This document shows positions 14,309-22,318 of a DNA stretch of 34,948 nucleotides, in pieces (the first letter of the stretch is position 1; every line of letters starts with the position of its first letter). A model generated the notes under the pieces. That model saw only the letters and a list, made by a program, of their open reading frames with translations. It made no database searches and was not told the origin of the DNA. The stretch covers positions 1-34,948 of the forward strand of contig JBIILZ010000032.1 of NCBI GenBank assembly GCA_044338255.1. Direction: 5' to 3'. The stretch is from CAIUVD01 sp044338255. Lineage in GTDB: Bacteria; Planctomycetota; UBA11346. Position numbers and translations under genes: made by a program.

Positions 14309-15115
14309 ATGGACAACGACACCATCCTCTGGCAGGTGAATGGTTGGGGCCGGCAGCTGGTGGGGCCCAACCGCCCCTATTGGTGGGACAACCGCCAACG
14401 CATCCCCGATGCCCAGGTCTATGCCCAGCTGACCATCGAAGGGCGCATCCTCCATCGCGATGCCGACGGCCACGAACAGTGGTGCGGTCCCGGCTCGCTG
14501 TTGCTCTTCAAGCACGGTGAGGCGACCTCGTATGGACGGCCGGCCGGCGAACGCGCCCCCTATCGCTGCGCCTGGGTCGCGCTGCTCGGAGCAGGCCTCT
14601 ACCAGCATTGGCAATGGCTGCAGGAGCGCTGCGGCAGTGTTCATGACCTCGGCGATGATCAGCGCATCGCCCAGGCGCTAGAACGCCTGATGGCGCTCAG
14701 CGATGAAAGCAGTCGGGCCACACCCCTGGCGCGAGCCGCCGCCGTGCACACCTTCGTCAATCAACTGCTGGCGGTCCTCGACGAACGCCGCACCGCCGGC
14801 ACGCGCACTCCGCTCGACCGGGCGATGGAGGAACTGATGGCGCAACCGGTGAGCGTCGGAACCCTCAAGGACCTCGCCCGTCGCCATGGCGTGTCGCGCG
14901 AGCACCTGACCCGGGCGGCGCATACCCGGCTGGGGCGCTCGCCGGCGGCCTGGCTCAGCGAGATCCGCCTGCATCGAGCCTTGCAGCTGCTGCGGGAGAC
15001 CGCCTTGCCGATTGCCGAAGTCGCCCGTCAAAGCGGATTCCCGTCGGCGCACACGCTGGCACGGCAGGTGCGCACCAGCGTCGGCCGCTCACCGGCTCAG
15101 GTTCGGCGCGGCTGA
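14309..15115 (+). CDS. AraC-family transcriptional regulator
   Basis: A 268-residue regulator: an N-terminal cupin-like sensing domain (about 1-110, with W-C-G-P-G-S-L-L-L-F) and a C-terminal double helix-turn-helix (about 180-265; D-L-A-R-R-H-G-V-S-R-E-H-L-T-R, then A-L-Q-L-L-R-E-T and I-A-E-V-A-R-Q-S-G-F). The ATG at 14309 is preferred; a TTG at 14276 would add 11 residues that do not look conserved. It is divergent from araD with 81 bp between the starts, where CACAA and TTGTG form a loose inverted repeat around the likely promoters. Control of araD in response to a sugar is inferred from this layout. Confidence 0.87.
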   Translation: MDNDTILWQVNGWGRQLVGPNRPYWWDNRQRIPDAQVYAQLTIEGRILHRDADGHEQWCGPGSLLLFKHGEATSYGRPAGERAPYRCAWVALLGAGLYQHWQWLQERCGSVHDLGDDQRIAQALERLMALSDESSRATPLARAAAVHTFVNQLLAVLDERRTAGTRTPLDRAMEELMAQPVSVGTLKDLARRHGVSREHLTRAAHTRLGRSPAAWLSEIRLHRALQLLRETALPIAEVARQSGFPSAHTLARQVRTSVGRSPAQVRRG

Positions 15116-15454
15116 AGCTTTTGGCCCCGCTCCTAGGACATTTGTCTTCGCTCCGCATAAACTGCGGACAATGGTCGTCTGGGCCAGTAGTACCGACGGC
15201 ACGCACCACGGACGCTTGGCCTGCTGACGCTGGGCCTGCTGGCCATAAGCGGAAGCGACGAGGACGACTCGCTCGCGGAATTTCATCTCGACGAGCGCCG
15301 GCAGGCTCGCCGACAAGTGCGCCAGCGCTGCTTTTTCAACCACCGCCGGGAGCTGGTTCTGCAGAACCACCACCGCGACCGGGATTCCCGGCAGTAAACA
15401 AACATAGGGAAGGGCGTTATGGATCATGACGAGCACCTTCGTCATTTTTATCAT
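15089..15454 (-). CDS. Possible small hypothetical protein
   Basis: A 121-residue frame on the minus strand beginning in an AT-rich, promoter-like region (TATAAT and the palindrome at 15457-15470 are just upstream) and overlapping the 3' end of the AraC gene by 27 bp. The first half is hydrophobic and helix-like (A-L-P-Y-V-C-L-L-P-G-I-P-V-A-V-V-V-L); the second half is rich in Gln, Ala and Ser. I recognise no family, and there is no good ribosome-binding site before the first Met; an in-frame Met at residue 4 is an alternative. It may be chance coding. Confidence 0.3.
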   Translation of the reverse strand: MIKMTKVLVMIHNALPYVCLLPGIPVAVVVLQNQLPAVVEKAALAHLSASLPALVEMKFRERVVLVASAYGQQAQRQQAKRPWCVPSVLLAQTTIVRSLCGAKTNVLGAGPKASAAPNLSR

Positions 15455-15517
15455 ATTAATAGTACTATTATAATCGTTTATAGTTGCGCAGAGGTCCCGA
15501 CTTATTGAATGGGAAAA
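15116..15517. other. 402-bp region between the araC-type gene and the receiver gene
   Basis: Contains only the doubtful minus-strand frame above and an AT-rich stretch around 15440-15485 that stands out from the GC-rich surroundings. No RNA gene or clear terminator is seen. Confidence 0.5.
15457..15470. promoter_or_regulatory. Perfect 14-bp palindrome in an AT-rich promoter-like region
   Basis: TAATAGTACTATTA is its own reverse complement and overlaps a minus-strand TATAAT. This is the layout of a repressor operator over a -10 box. The regulator and target are unknown; the only downstream frame on that strand is the 121-aa hypothetical. Confidence 0.4.
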
Positions 15518-15931
15518 CTACCGCCAGCGTCGCAGGTACTGCAAGAGGTCGGGGTTGATACCGGCAGCATTGGCCCGTTTGGGCAGGATCAGATCGCCGC
15601 CGGCGGCGACGATCTCAGCACTCGCCGAACGCACCGATGAATAACCGACGATGACCGGGCGATGATGGGGGAAGGCGAGGGCGCGGATACGGCTGGTAAT
15701 AACGTCTCCGCGCTCGGAACCGATGAAGAAATCCATGAGGATGACCTGCGGTCGCGCCGTCGCCGGCTTCGTGCCGAGGTCGATCAGGGCCTCACTGCCA
15801 CTCAGGTAGCCGTCGAAAGTCCAGCCTTCGACGAGGGCCACGGTGGCTTCGGCAACGAGGTGCAAGGACGGCGTATCATCGATCAACCACAGCACCGGCA
15901 TGGCCACGGATGATGTCGCGACTTTCCGCAT
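15518..15931 (-). CDS. Single-domain response-regulator receiver protein
   Basis: A 137-residue protein that is a receiver domain with no output domain. Key residues are present: Asp18/Asp19 (L-I-D-D-T-P), phospho-acceptor Asp67 (I-L-M-D-F-F), Ser98 (G-Y-S-S) and Lys118 (L-P-K-R). Met11 (15901) is an alternative start closer to the usual family N-terminus. CheY/Spo0F-like proteins of this kind relay phosphate or bind partners; no kinase is adjacent. It is divergent from mlaE with only 34 bp between them, so the promoters must overlap the coding ends. Confidence 0.82.
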   Translation of the reverse strand: MRKVATSSVAMPVLWLIDDTPSLHLVAEATVALVEGWTFDGYLSGSEALIDLGTKPATARPQVILMDFFIGSERGDVITSRIRALAFPHHRPVIVGYSSVRSASAEIVAAGGDLILPKRANAAGINPDLLQYLRRWR

Positions 15932-15965
15932 GCCAATCCGTGCTTGTGGCTACACCTAGCTCCCC

Positions 15966-16793
15966 GTGGTGCCTGCGATACGTCCTCTGCATACAGCCAA
16001 AAGCCTGCTGATCCTCATCGGCCGGAATACCCGTGACCTGCTCATCGGCGTCGGTGACTGCGCCCTGCTCGCACGCCAGGTGTTCATCTCCCTGATCTCC
16101 GATCGCCAGCGCTGGGAAATCCTGGTCACGCAGTTGTACTCGATCGGCTATTTATCGCTGCCCATCGTGCTCGTCACCGGCGTCTCGATGGGCCTGGTCA
16201 TGGCCGTACAGGCGCACGCGACCCTGGTCAAATTCAACGCCGAGGTGATGTCCGGACCGATGGTGATGTATTCGCTCACCACCCAGGTCGGTCCATCGAT
16301 GACGGCGCTGCTGGTCGCCGGGCGGGCGGGGTCGAACATCGCCGCCGAACTCGGGACGATGAAAGTCACCGAGCAGATCGACGCCTTGCGGGTCATGGGC
16401 ACCAATCCGATCAGCTACTTGGTCATGCCCCGGGTGCTGGCGCTGACCCTCCTCATGCCGGTGCTCGGCATCCTTGCGGGCTGCGTCGGGACCCTCGCCG
16501 GGGGCTTCCTGCTGGTGACCCTGTGGGGCGTCGATGGCGGGGCCTATTGGTTCCAGACCGAACGCTTCGTGGCCAGCTGGGATGTGCTCACCGGCATCAT
16601 CAAATGCCCGATTCTGGGGTTCCTCATGGGGCTCATCGCCTGCCGCCAAGGACTGCTGACCCGCGGTGGGGCTTCCGGAGTCGGCGAATCCTGCACCAAG
16701 GCCGTGGTCCAGGGCAGCATGATGGTCCTGGTGATGAATTTCGTCCTGACCTTGCTGTGCAATAAGCTCTACTCGCTGCTGTACCACCCATGA
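15966..16793 (+). CDS. mlaE: MlaE-family ABC transporter permease
   Basis: A 275-residue membrane protein of the MlaE/YrbE family, the permease of phospholipid-trafficking ABC systems linking inner and outer membrane. Signature segments are S-M-G-L-V-M-A-V-Q, L-L-V-A-G-R-A-G-S-N-I-A-A-E-L-G-T-M-K-V-T-E-Q-I followed by D-A-L, then M-P-R-V-L-A and the last membrane helix. The start is a GTG at 15966 with a second GTG next to it, and no ribosome-binding site is obvious. Partner genes mlaF (ATPase) and mlaD (MCE protein) are not in the window. Its stop overlaps the start of thiO in an ATGA, so the two are co-translated although their roles are unrelated. Confidence 0.9.
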   Translation: MVPAIRPLHTAKSLLILIGRNTRDLLIGVGDCALLARQVFISLISDRQRWEILVTQLYSIGYLSLPIVLVTGVSMGLVMAVQAHATLVKFNAEVMSGPMVMYSLTTQVGPSMTALLVAGRAGSNIAAELGTMKVTEQIDALRVMGTNPISYLVMPRVLALTLLMPVLGILAGCVGTLAGGFLLVTLWGVDGGAYWFQTERFVASWDVLTGIIKCPILGFLMGLIACRQGLLTRGGASGVGESCTKAVVQGSMMVLVMNFVLTLLCNKLYSLLYHP

Positions 16794-17875
16794 GCCGGAA
16801 GCGAATTGCCGTCGTTGGCGGTGGCGTCATCGGCCTGGCCTGCGCGTGGCGCCTGGCCGAGGATGGCCATGCGGTGCAGCTCTTCGACGGCGCCCCGGAA
16901 GCCCGCGAAGCCTCGTGGGCCGCCGCCGGCATGCTCGCCCCGCATCATGAGGCGACAGCGGCCGACGCGGTCTGGCGCCTGGGCTGCGCCAGCCTGGCGC
17001 GCTGGCGCGATTTCGCGGACCGGCTGGGCACCGACATCGACCTGCATCTCGATGGTGGCCTGCTCCCGCTGATGACCGATGACGATGACGAGGTCGAGAT
17101 GCTCGCGCAAAAGCGCGCATTCACCGACTCGCAGGGCATCGCCACGCAGTGGCTGTCACGCACGGAACTGGCCGCCCACGAACCGCAGCTGAACGCACAC
17201 GGTGCCTTGCTGGTGCCCGGCGGTCACGTCGATCCACGACGCCTGACTGCCGCCTTGCGTCAGGGCTGCGCCCAGCGCGGGGTCGACCTGCGCTATGGCA
17301 CGGCGGTGACCGAACTGTGTCTGGGCGGTGTGCGCACTGGCACTGGCACTGGCACGAGCACCGGCATCGAAGCCTGCGATCTGACGGTCTTGGCCAATGG
17401 CGCCTGGACCCCGGCCCTGGCGCAGCTGGCGGGCATCTCCGTCGGCGGCGAACCGGTCAAAGGCCAGCTACTGCGCTTCGCCGTCGCAGATGGGTTGCTG
17501 CGGCATTTTGTGCACTGTCACCATGCCTATCTGGTGCCGCGTGCCGGCGCCGGCCTGGTCGTTGGTTCGACCATGGTCTGGTCAGGCTTCGACAAGTCCG
17601 AAGACGCCGCCGCCGTCGCCCACTTGGCCGCCAACGCCCGGCGCCTTCTGCCCCAACTGGCCGATGCCGCGATCGTCGAAACCTGGACCGGCCTACGTCC
17701 GCGCGTGGGTGCCGGCGTGCCGGTGCTGCAGCGCCTGCGCGACGACCTCATCATCGCCACCGGACACTTCCGCAACGGCATCCTGCTGACGCCGATCACC
17801 GCCGAGGCCGTCGCCGAATTGGCGGGCGGTGCGGCCTGCGGCGTCGACCTCGAAGATTACCAGCTGCCGGGCTAA
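16790..17875 (+). CDS. thiO: Glycine oxidase ThiO-like FAD-dependent oxidoreductase
   Basis: A 361-residue DAO-family flavoenzyme. In thiamine synthesis ThiO oxidises glycine to the imine used for the thiazole ring. Motifs: the dinucleotide-binding G-G-G-V-I-G-L-A-C-A-W-R-L-A near the N-terminus, A-S-W-A-A-A-G-M-L-A-P (FAD contact typical of ThiO), and E-T-W-T-G-L-R-P-R followed by G-H-F-R-N-G-I-L-L-T-P at the C-terminus. A short T-G repeat at about residues 182-192 comes from a 6-bp microsatellite. No thiG, thiS or thiF is in the window, so another amino-acid oxidase specificity is possible. Confidence 0.87.
   Translation: MSRKRIAVVGGGVIGLACAWRLAEDGHAVQLFDGAPEAREASWAAAGMLAPHHEATAADAVWRLGCASLARWRDFADRLGTDIDLHLDGGLLPLMTDDDDEVEMLAQKRAFTDSQGIATQWLSRTELAAHEPQLNAHGALLVPGGHVDPRRLTAALRQGCAQRGVDLRYGTAVTELCLGGVRTGTGTGTSTGIEACDLTVLANGAWTPALAQLAGISVGGEPVKGQLLRFAVADGLLRHFVHCHHAYLVPRAGAGLVVGSTMVWSGFDKSEDAAAVAHLAANARRLLPQLADAAIVETWTGLRPRVGAGVPVLQRLRDDLIIATGHFRNGILLTPITAEAVAELAGGAACGVDLEDYQLPG
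17335..17364. repeat. 6-bp microsatellite inside thiO
   Basis: CACTGG three times, then CACGAG and CACCGG, encoding a Thr-Gly run in a surface loop between strands. The repeat is in frame, so length change would be tolerated. Confidence 0.85.
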
Positions 17876-18018
17876 TGCTCGCACGCGGAGCGCAGCGCCG
17901 GCAAGCCCCGCGCTCGGGATCGTCCTCCTGGGAGTGCCGCGGCCCCAGCCCGGGTTAAATGCAGAAGCAGACTTGGCTGTGGCTCCACGAGTTCGGGTGA
18001 GGCAGGGCCCAAATGAAA

Positions 18019-18053
18019 CGCCCTCCGCCGTTAGCATCTAACGGCGGAGGGCG
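18019..18053 (-). terminator. Strong hairpin after the FKBP gene
   Basis: A perfect 16-bp stem (18019-18034 with 18038-18053, loop CAT) lies 37 nt past the FKBP stop. On the minus strand it is followed by TTTCATTT, a modest U-tract; on the plus strand no U-tract follows. It probably terminates the FKBP transcript and may block read-through from thiO. Confidence 0.7.
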
Positions 18054-18089
18054 TCGATCAGCGCGGAGACGCTGGCTGTGAAACAGCGC

Positions 18090-18857
18090 TTACGGCTTGA
18101 AGGTCTCGGGCGTCTTGGCGGCACCGACGACTTCGACCAACTCGACCTCGAAGACGAGGATCTGGTTGGGACCGATGGCCGGAGGCGCATTCTCGCCGTA
18201 GGCCAATTCAGCGGGGATGTAGAGCTTAAACTTGTCGCCTTCCTTCATCAGCTGGAGGGCTTCCGTCCAGCCTTTGATGACCTGGCCGACGCCGAAGCTC
18301 GCTGGCCCGCCGTGGTTGGCCGAAGCATCGAAGACCGTGCCATCGGTGAGGGCGCCAACATAGTTGACCTTGACGGTGTCAGCGGCGACCGGCTGCTTGG
18401 CATCCTTCTTGGTCGAAGCCTCAACGACTTCGTACTGCAAGCCGCTGGCGGTGATCTTGATGTTGGGCTTCTTAGCGTTGTCGGCCAGCCACTTGACGTT
18501 GGTATCCTTGCGCGAGGCACCGACCTTGGCCTTGGCGGCGTCGACTTCGGCCTGGAACTTGGCGAACACTTCCTGGGCCTGCTCCTTGGGGATCAGGCTG
18601 GGCTTGCCGGCGACGGTGTCCTGCAAGGCCTGGACTACGAGCGCGACATCGAGCTCGTACTCCTTGACGGCACCGGCCATGTTGGCGCCGATCAGGTAGC
18701 TGGCTTTCTGCTTAGTGGTAAGTTCCACGGACTTGCTTTCGGTAGACGTGACGGCGACGGGAGTCGCTGGAACAGGGGCGGGAGTGACCGCAGGCACGGC
18801 GTCAGCGGCGAAAGCAGCAACACCAGCGCACAGGGCGAGGATGGACGTACGGATCAT
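18090..18857 (-). CDS. FKBP-type peptidyl-prolyl isomerase (FkpA/Mip-like), exported
   Basis: A 255-residue periplasmic foldase. Residues 1-18 are a signal peptide (cleavage near A-A-F-A|A-D), followed by a Pro/Thr/Val-rich linker. An FKBP_N dimerisation region begins with K-Q-K-A-S-Y-L-I-G-A-N-M-A (about 49-130), then the FKBP catalytic domain (about 135-245) with V-N-Y-V-G-A-L-T-D-G-T-V-F-D-A-S, F-G-V-G-Q-V-I-K-G-W-T-E-A-L-Q-L-M and I-P-A-E-L-A-Y-G. AAGGAA about 8 nt before the ATG supports the start. It is divergent from livK. Confidence 0.93.
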   Translation of the reverse strand: MIRTSILALCAGVAAFAADAVPAVTPAPVPATPVAVTSTESKSVELTTKQKASYLIGANMAGAVKEYELDVALVVQALQDTVAGKPSLIPKEQAQEVFAKFQAEVDAAKAKVGASRKDTNVKWLADNAKKPNIKITASGLQYEVVEASTKKDAKQPVAADTVKVNYVGALTDGTVFDASANHGGPASFGVGQVIKGWTEALQLMKEGDKFKLYIPAELAYGENAPPAIGPNQILVFEVELVEVVGAAKTPETFKP

Positions 18858-18955
18858 AAGGGTTCCTTAAGAGGGTTGCCATGCTGCTGCGCCATGCGAC
18901 GTGTACAACGCGGAAAACGCTCTTGCCCCCGGGCCCTCGTTTTTACCGTCTCGCA

Positions 18956-20188
18956 ATGCGCATCCCCTCCCTGCTCTCGGCAACGCTGCTCTCGGCAACG
19001 CTGTTACCGGCAACGCTGTTACCGGCAACGCTGCTGACGATCCCGTTCCTCGGCATGACGGCGGCAGAGCCGGTGATCAAACTGGTCTCCAGTTTGCCAC
19101 GTACGGGCTCGGCGAACGCACAAACCACCACCATCGTCAATGGCATCCGCCTGGCGCTGAAAGAATCCGGCGGGGTCGTCAACGGCTTCCGTATCGAGTA
19201 CGAGGACTGGGATGATGCCAGCCCGGAACGTGGCCAGTGGGACCCGGCGGTGGAAAACGCCAATGCCGACAAGGCCATCGCCGATCCCGACGTCATGGCC
19301 TATATCGGCACCTATAATTCCGGCGCCGCCAAGATCGTCATGGCCAAGCTCAACCAAGCCGGCCTGCTGATGATCAGCCCGGGCAACACCGCCGTCGGCC
19401 TGACCAAGCCCGGCAGCAGCGCCACCGAGCCCGGCTGTTACCGCCCGACCGGCAAAGTCACCTATTTCCGCGTTGTCCCCGCCGACGATCTGCAAGGTCG
19501 CGTCGGTGCCGAATTCGCCAAGGAACTCGGGGTCAAACGCGTCTTCGTGCTCCATGATCGCGAATTGTATGGCCAGGGCATCGCCGATCAGTTCAAGGTC
19601 ACCGCCGCCAAGCTCGGTATCGACGTGGTCGGCTACGAAGGCATCGACGGCAAGGCCGCCAACTACAAATCGCTGATCACCAAGATCCGCGCCCTGTCCC
19701 CCGACCTGGTCTATTTCGGCGGCACGACGCAGACCAATGCCTCGCAGATCGCCAAGGACATGATGGCCGGCGGTCTCAAGGCCAAGTTCATGGTTCCCGA
19801 CGGCTGCCGCGAAGACGCCTTCATCGAGGCCGCCGGACCGGGCGTGCTCGAAGGGCGCACCTTCGTCACCTTCGGCGGTGTGCCCCCGGAACAGCTCTCC
19901 GGCAAGGGCGCGACCTTCCTCAATGCCTATCGGGCCGCCTTCCAGGCCGATCCCCAGGCCTACGCGGTGTACGGGTACGAGGTCGGCCGCGTCCTCCTCG
20001 ATGCCCTGAAGCGCGCCGGCAAGAAGGATCGCCAAGCGCTCATCACCGCCGTCGCCGCCACCAAAGATTTTTCCGGCACCCTCGGCACCTGGAGCTTCGA
20101 TGCCAATGGCGACACCTCGCTGGCGGTGCTCAGCGTCAGCACCGTCGAAGCCGGGAAATTCAAGCCTTTGAAAGTCATCGGCCAGTGA
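18956..20188 (+). CDS. livK: Branched-chain amino-acid ABC transporter substrate-binding protein
   Basis: A 410-residue periplasmic receptor of the Leu/Ile/Val-binding family. A signal peptide with a repeated L-L-S-A-T / L-L-P-A-T core ends near T-A-A|E-P. The mature part shows the family's opening around I-K-L-V-S-S-L-P, then G-I-R-L-A-L-K-E-S-G-G-V, V-M-A-Y-I-G-T-Y-N-S-G-A-A, and A-Y-G-Y-E-V-G-R-V-L-L. The ATG at 18956 leaves 98 bp to the divergent FKBP gene; an upstream ATG at 18881 has a better GAGGG site but would leave only 23 bp and lengthen the signal n-region. First gene of livKHMGF. Ligand identity within the family is not certain. Confidence 0.93.
   Translation: MRIPSLLSATLLSATLLPATLLPATLLTIPFLGMTAAEPVIKLVSSLPRTGSANAQTTTIVNGIRLALKESGGVVNGFRIEYEDWDDASPERGQWDPAVENANADKAIADPDVMAYIGTYNSGAAKIVMAKLNQAGLLMISPGNTAVGLTKPGSSATEPGCYRPTGKVTYFRVVPADDLQGRVGAEFAKELGVKRVFVLHDRELYGQGIADQFKVTAAKLGIDVVGYEGIDGKAANYKSLITKIRALSPDLVYFGGTTQTNASQIAKDMMAGGLKAKFMVPDGCREDAFIEAAGPGVLEGRTFVTFGGVPPEQLSGKGATFLNAYRAAFQADPQAYAVYGYEVGRVLLDALKRAGKKDRQALITAVAATKDFSGTLGTWSFDANGDTSLAVLSVSTVEAGKFKPLKVIGQ
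18971..19030 (+). repeat. Four 15-bp repeats in the livK signal peptide
   Basis: Four tandem 15-bp units, two CTGCTCTCGGCAACG followed by two CTGTTACCGGCAACG, encode L-L-S-A-T twice and L-L-P-A-T twice in the hydrophobic core of the signal peptide. Copy-number change would alter the core length by five residues. Confidence 0.92.
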
Positions 20189-20234
20189 ACATGGCCCCTG
20201 TGCCCGGCCCGGCCGTACACGCCCCCAGGATCCC

Positions 20235-21200
20235 ATGACGCTGACTGAGCTCGTCATCCAACAGGCGATCACCGGCCTTTCCAACGGCCTGATCATCGCC
20301 CTGGTGGCCCTCGGCTACACCATGATCTACGGCATCATCGAGCTGATCAATTTCGCCCACGGCGATCTGGTGATGCTCGGCAGCTTCGCCGCCCTGACGA
20401 CCCTCGGCATCACTGGTTTCCACCCCGGCCTGCCGGGATCGGTGCCGTGGCTGGCGGTGGCGGTACTGCTGCTCGTGGTGCCGGTATTCTCGGCCGGCGT
20501 CAACTGGAGCATCGACCGCTTCGCCTATCGGCCGCTGCGCCAGGCGCCCAAGCTCAACGCCCTGGTCGCGGCCATCGGCGTGTCGTTCGTGCTCGTCAAT
20601 CTCGGCCTGTTCTGGGGCGGCTTGCCGGTGCCCGGCTTCGGCACTGGCGCGGCGGCCAATGCTAGCGCCCCCAAGGATTTCCCGGATCTGCTCGGCTACC
20701 GCAACCTGCTCGGCGAATCCGAGGTCCAGCTCACCGCCAAGGATCTCCTGGTCTTTGCCATCACCCTACCGCTGATGGGCGCGCTGACGTGGTTCGTGAA
20801 GCGCACCCGCCTGGGCACGGCGATGCGCGCCTGCGCCCAGGACCCGGTCGCAGCCTCGCTCATGGGCATCGACACCAATCGCGTCATCGGTGCGACCTTC
20901 GCCCTCGGCGGGGCGCTGGCAGGCGTGGCCTCGGTGGTCTGGTGCCTGTACAACAACTCGTTCTCGTACCAGATGGGCTATCGCGTCGGCATCGATGCCT
21001 TCACGGCGGCGGTCCTTGGCGGTATCGGCAATCTCCCCGGTGCGGTTCTCGGCGGCATCGTCATCGGCCTGGTCCGCGCTGGCAGCGATCAATGGATCGC
21101 CACCGCCTGGACCAATGTCGTGGTCTTCGCCATGCTCATTGCCGTCCTCGTCTTCCGCCCGACCGGGCTGCTCGGCGCGCGCATGCGCGACAAAGTATGA
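20235..21200 (+). CDS. livH: Branched-chain amino-acid ABC permease LivH
   Basis: A 321-residue inner-membrane permease of the LivH family. It opens with L-x-x-G-L-S-N-G-L-I-I-A-L-V-A-L-G-Y-T-M-I-Y-G-I-I, then I-N-F-A-H-G-D-L-V-M-L-G-S. The cytoplasmic loop with R-A-C-A-Q-D-P-V-A-A-S-L-M-G-I-D (ATPase contact) and the G-G-I-G-N-L-P-G-A-V-L-G-G motif near the C-terminus are present. It follows livK by 46 bp, and its stop overlaps the livM start in an ATGA. Confidence 0.95.
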   Translation: MTLTELVIQQAITGLSNGLIIALVALGYTMIYGIIELINFAHGDLVMLGSFAALTTLGITGFHPGLPGSVPWLAVAVLLLVVPVFSAGVNWSIDRFAYRPLRQAPKLNALVAAIGVSFVLVNLGLFWGGLPVPGFGTGAAANASAPKDFPDLLGYRNLLGESEVQLTAKDLLVFAITLPLMGALTWFVKRTRLGTAMRACAQDPVAASLMGIDTNRVIGATFALGGALAGVASVVWCLYNNSFSYQMGYRVGIDAFTAAVLGGIGNLPGAVLGGIVIGLVRAGSDQWIATAWTNVVVFAMLIAVLVFRPTGLLGARMRDKV

Positions 21201-22318
21201 CCCTCGGCAGCACGCCTGCGACCGCGGTCTTCCACAAACCGCCCGCCGCCTTGCCGCCGCCCTCGGCGCTGACCACCTGGCTGGTCGCCACCGGCCTCGT
21301 GATCGTAGTCGCGCTCCTGCCGCTGAGCGACGGACTGCTCGGCCCCAAGTTCGCCTTCGCCGGACAGCTTCCGCAGATCTTCGTCTACGCCCTACTCAGC
21401 CTAGGGCTCACGGTCATCACCGGTTTCACCGGCCTGCTGCACCTCGGGGTGATCGCCTTCATGGCCATCGGCGTCTATGCCTATGCCATCTCCACCTGTC
21501 CAATCTATCCCTTCCAGATCGGCTTCTGGCCGGGCCTGGGCCTAGCCACTGTCGCCGGTGCTTGCGCCGGCTTCTTGCTCGGCCTACCGACCATGCGCCT
21601 GCGTGGCGATTACCTCGCCATCGTCACCCTCGGTTTCGGCGAGATCGTCCAGGACTGTCTGAAAAATCTCGAGGTCGTGACCAAGGGCACCATGGGCATC
21701 AATCCCCTGCCGCCGCCGATGCTGCCCGGTCTCGGTGATCTCCTCGGCGGGACCCATACCTATCGCCCGACCTATTACCTGTACCTCGCCCTGCTCCTGC
21801 TCGCCGTCGCCATGGTCCGCAATCTCAAGCGCGCGCGCATCGGCCGGGCGTGGTTGGCAGTGCGTGAAGACGAGCTCGCCGCCCGCGCCATGGGCATCGG
21901 CGTAGCGAAGCAGAAGCTGGCGGCATTCGCGGTGGCGGCGGCCCTCTGCGCCACCGCCGGAGCCTTGTTCGCCGCCCTGCGCGGGACCTCAATCGAACCC
22001 GGCTACTACGATTTCCAGAACTCGGTGATGGTCGTCGCCAGCGTCATCATCGGCGGCCTGGGATCGATCTCCGGCGCCCTGCTGGGAGCGCTGCTGATCT
22101 TCGGCTTCAACCTGATCGTGCTCGCCAAGGTCGCCGATGCCCTCGGCCATCATGCCAGCACCAACGTCATGGCCGATCCCAAGAACTGGAAATGCCTGCT
22201 CTTCGGCCTCCTCCTGGTGCTGATGATGCGCTTCCGGCCGCAAGGGCTGCTCCCGGCGAAAGAAGCGAAAGAAGCGAAAGAGCCGCGAGAGCCGCGAGAG
22301 CCGCGAGAGCCGCGATGA
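21197..22318 (+). CDS. livM: Branched-chain amino-acid ABC permease LivM
   Basis: A 373-residue membrane partner of LivH. Diagnostic segments are L-G-L-T-V-I-T-G-F-T-G-L-L-H-L-G, L-R-G-D-Y-L-A-I-V-T-L-G-F-G-E-I, R-E-D-E-L-A-A-R-A-M-G-I, and G-G-L-G-S-I-S-G-A-L-L-G-A. The ATG at 21197 overlaps the livH stop. The last 20 residues are a charged repeat (A-K-E three times, then P-R-E-type units) encoded by a 9-bp minisatellite; LivM proteins normally stop just after R-P-x-G-L-L. The stop codon overlaps the livG start. Confidence 0.95.
   Translation: MTLGSTPATAVFHKPPAALPPPSALTTWLVATGLVIVVALLPLSDGLLGPKFAFAGQLPQIFVYALLSLGLTVITGFTGLLHLGVIAFMAIGVYAYAISTCPIYPFQIGFWPGLGLATVAGACAGFLLGLPTMRLRGDYLAIVTLGFGEIVQDCLKNLEVVTKGTMGINPLPPPMLPGLGDLLGGTHTYRPTYYLYLALLLLAVAMVRNLKRARIGRAWLAVREDELAARAMGIGVAKQKLAAFAVAAALCATAGALFAALRGTSIEPGYYDFQNSVMVVASVIIGGLGSISGALLGALLIFGFNLIVLAKVADALGHHASTNVMADPKNWKCLLFGLLLVLMMRFRPQGLLPAKEAKEAKEPREPREPREPR
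22256..22315 (+). repeat. 9-bp minisatellite at the 3' end of livM
   Basis: Three GCGAAAGAR units followed by three and two-thirds CCGCGAGAG units, in frame with livM, ending exactly where the livG ATG begins (22315). Loss or gain of whole units would change the LivM tail but keep the ATGA junction. Confidence 0.93.

Noticed and set aside
15121..15429. 102-residue plus-strand frame after the AraC gene
   Set aside because: Pro/Arg/Gly-rich with no motif and no ribosome-binding site; likely chance.
19019..20296. 425-residue minus-strand frame over livK
   Set aside because: Mirror frame of a clear substrate-binding protein gene.
20789..21196. Upstream extension of the livM frame
   Set aside because: It lies entirely inside livH; the ATG at 21197 gives the family N-terminus and an ATGA overlap.
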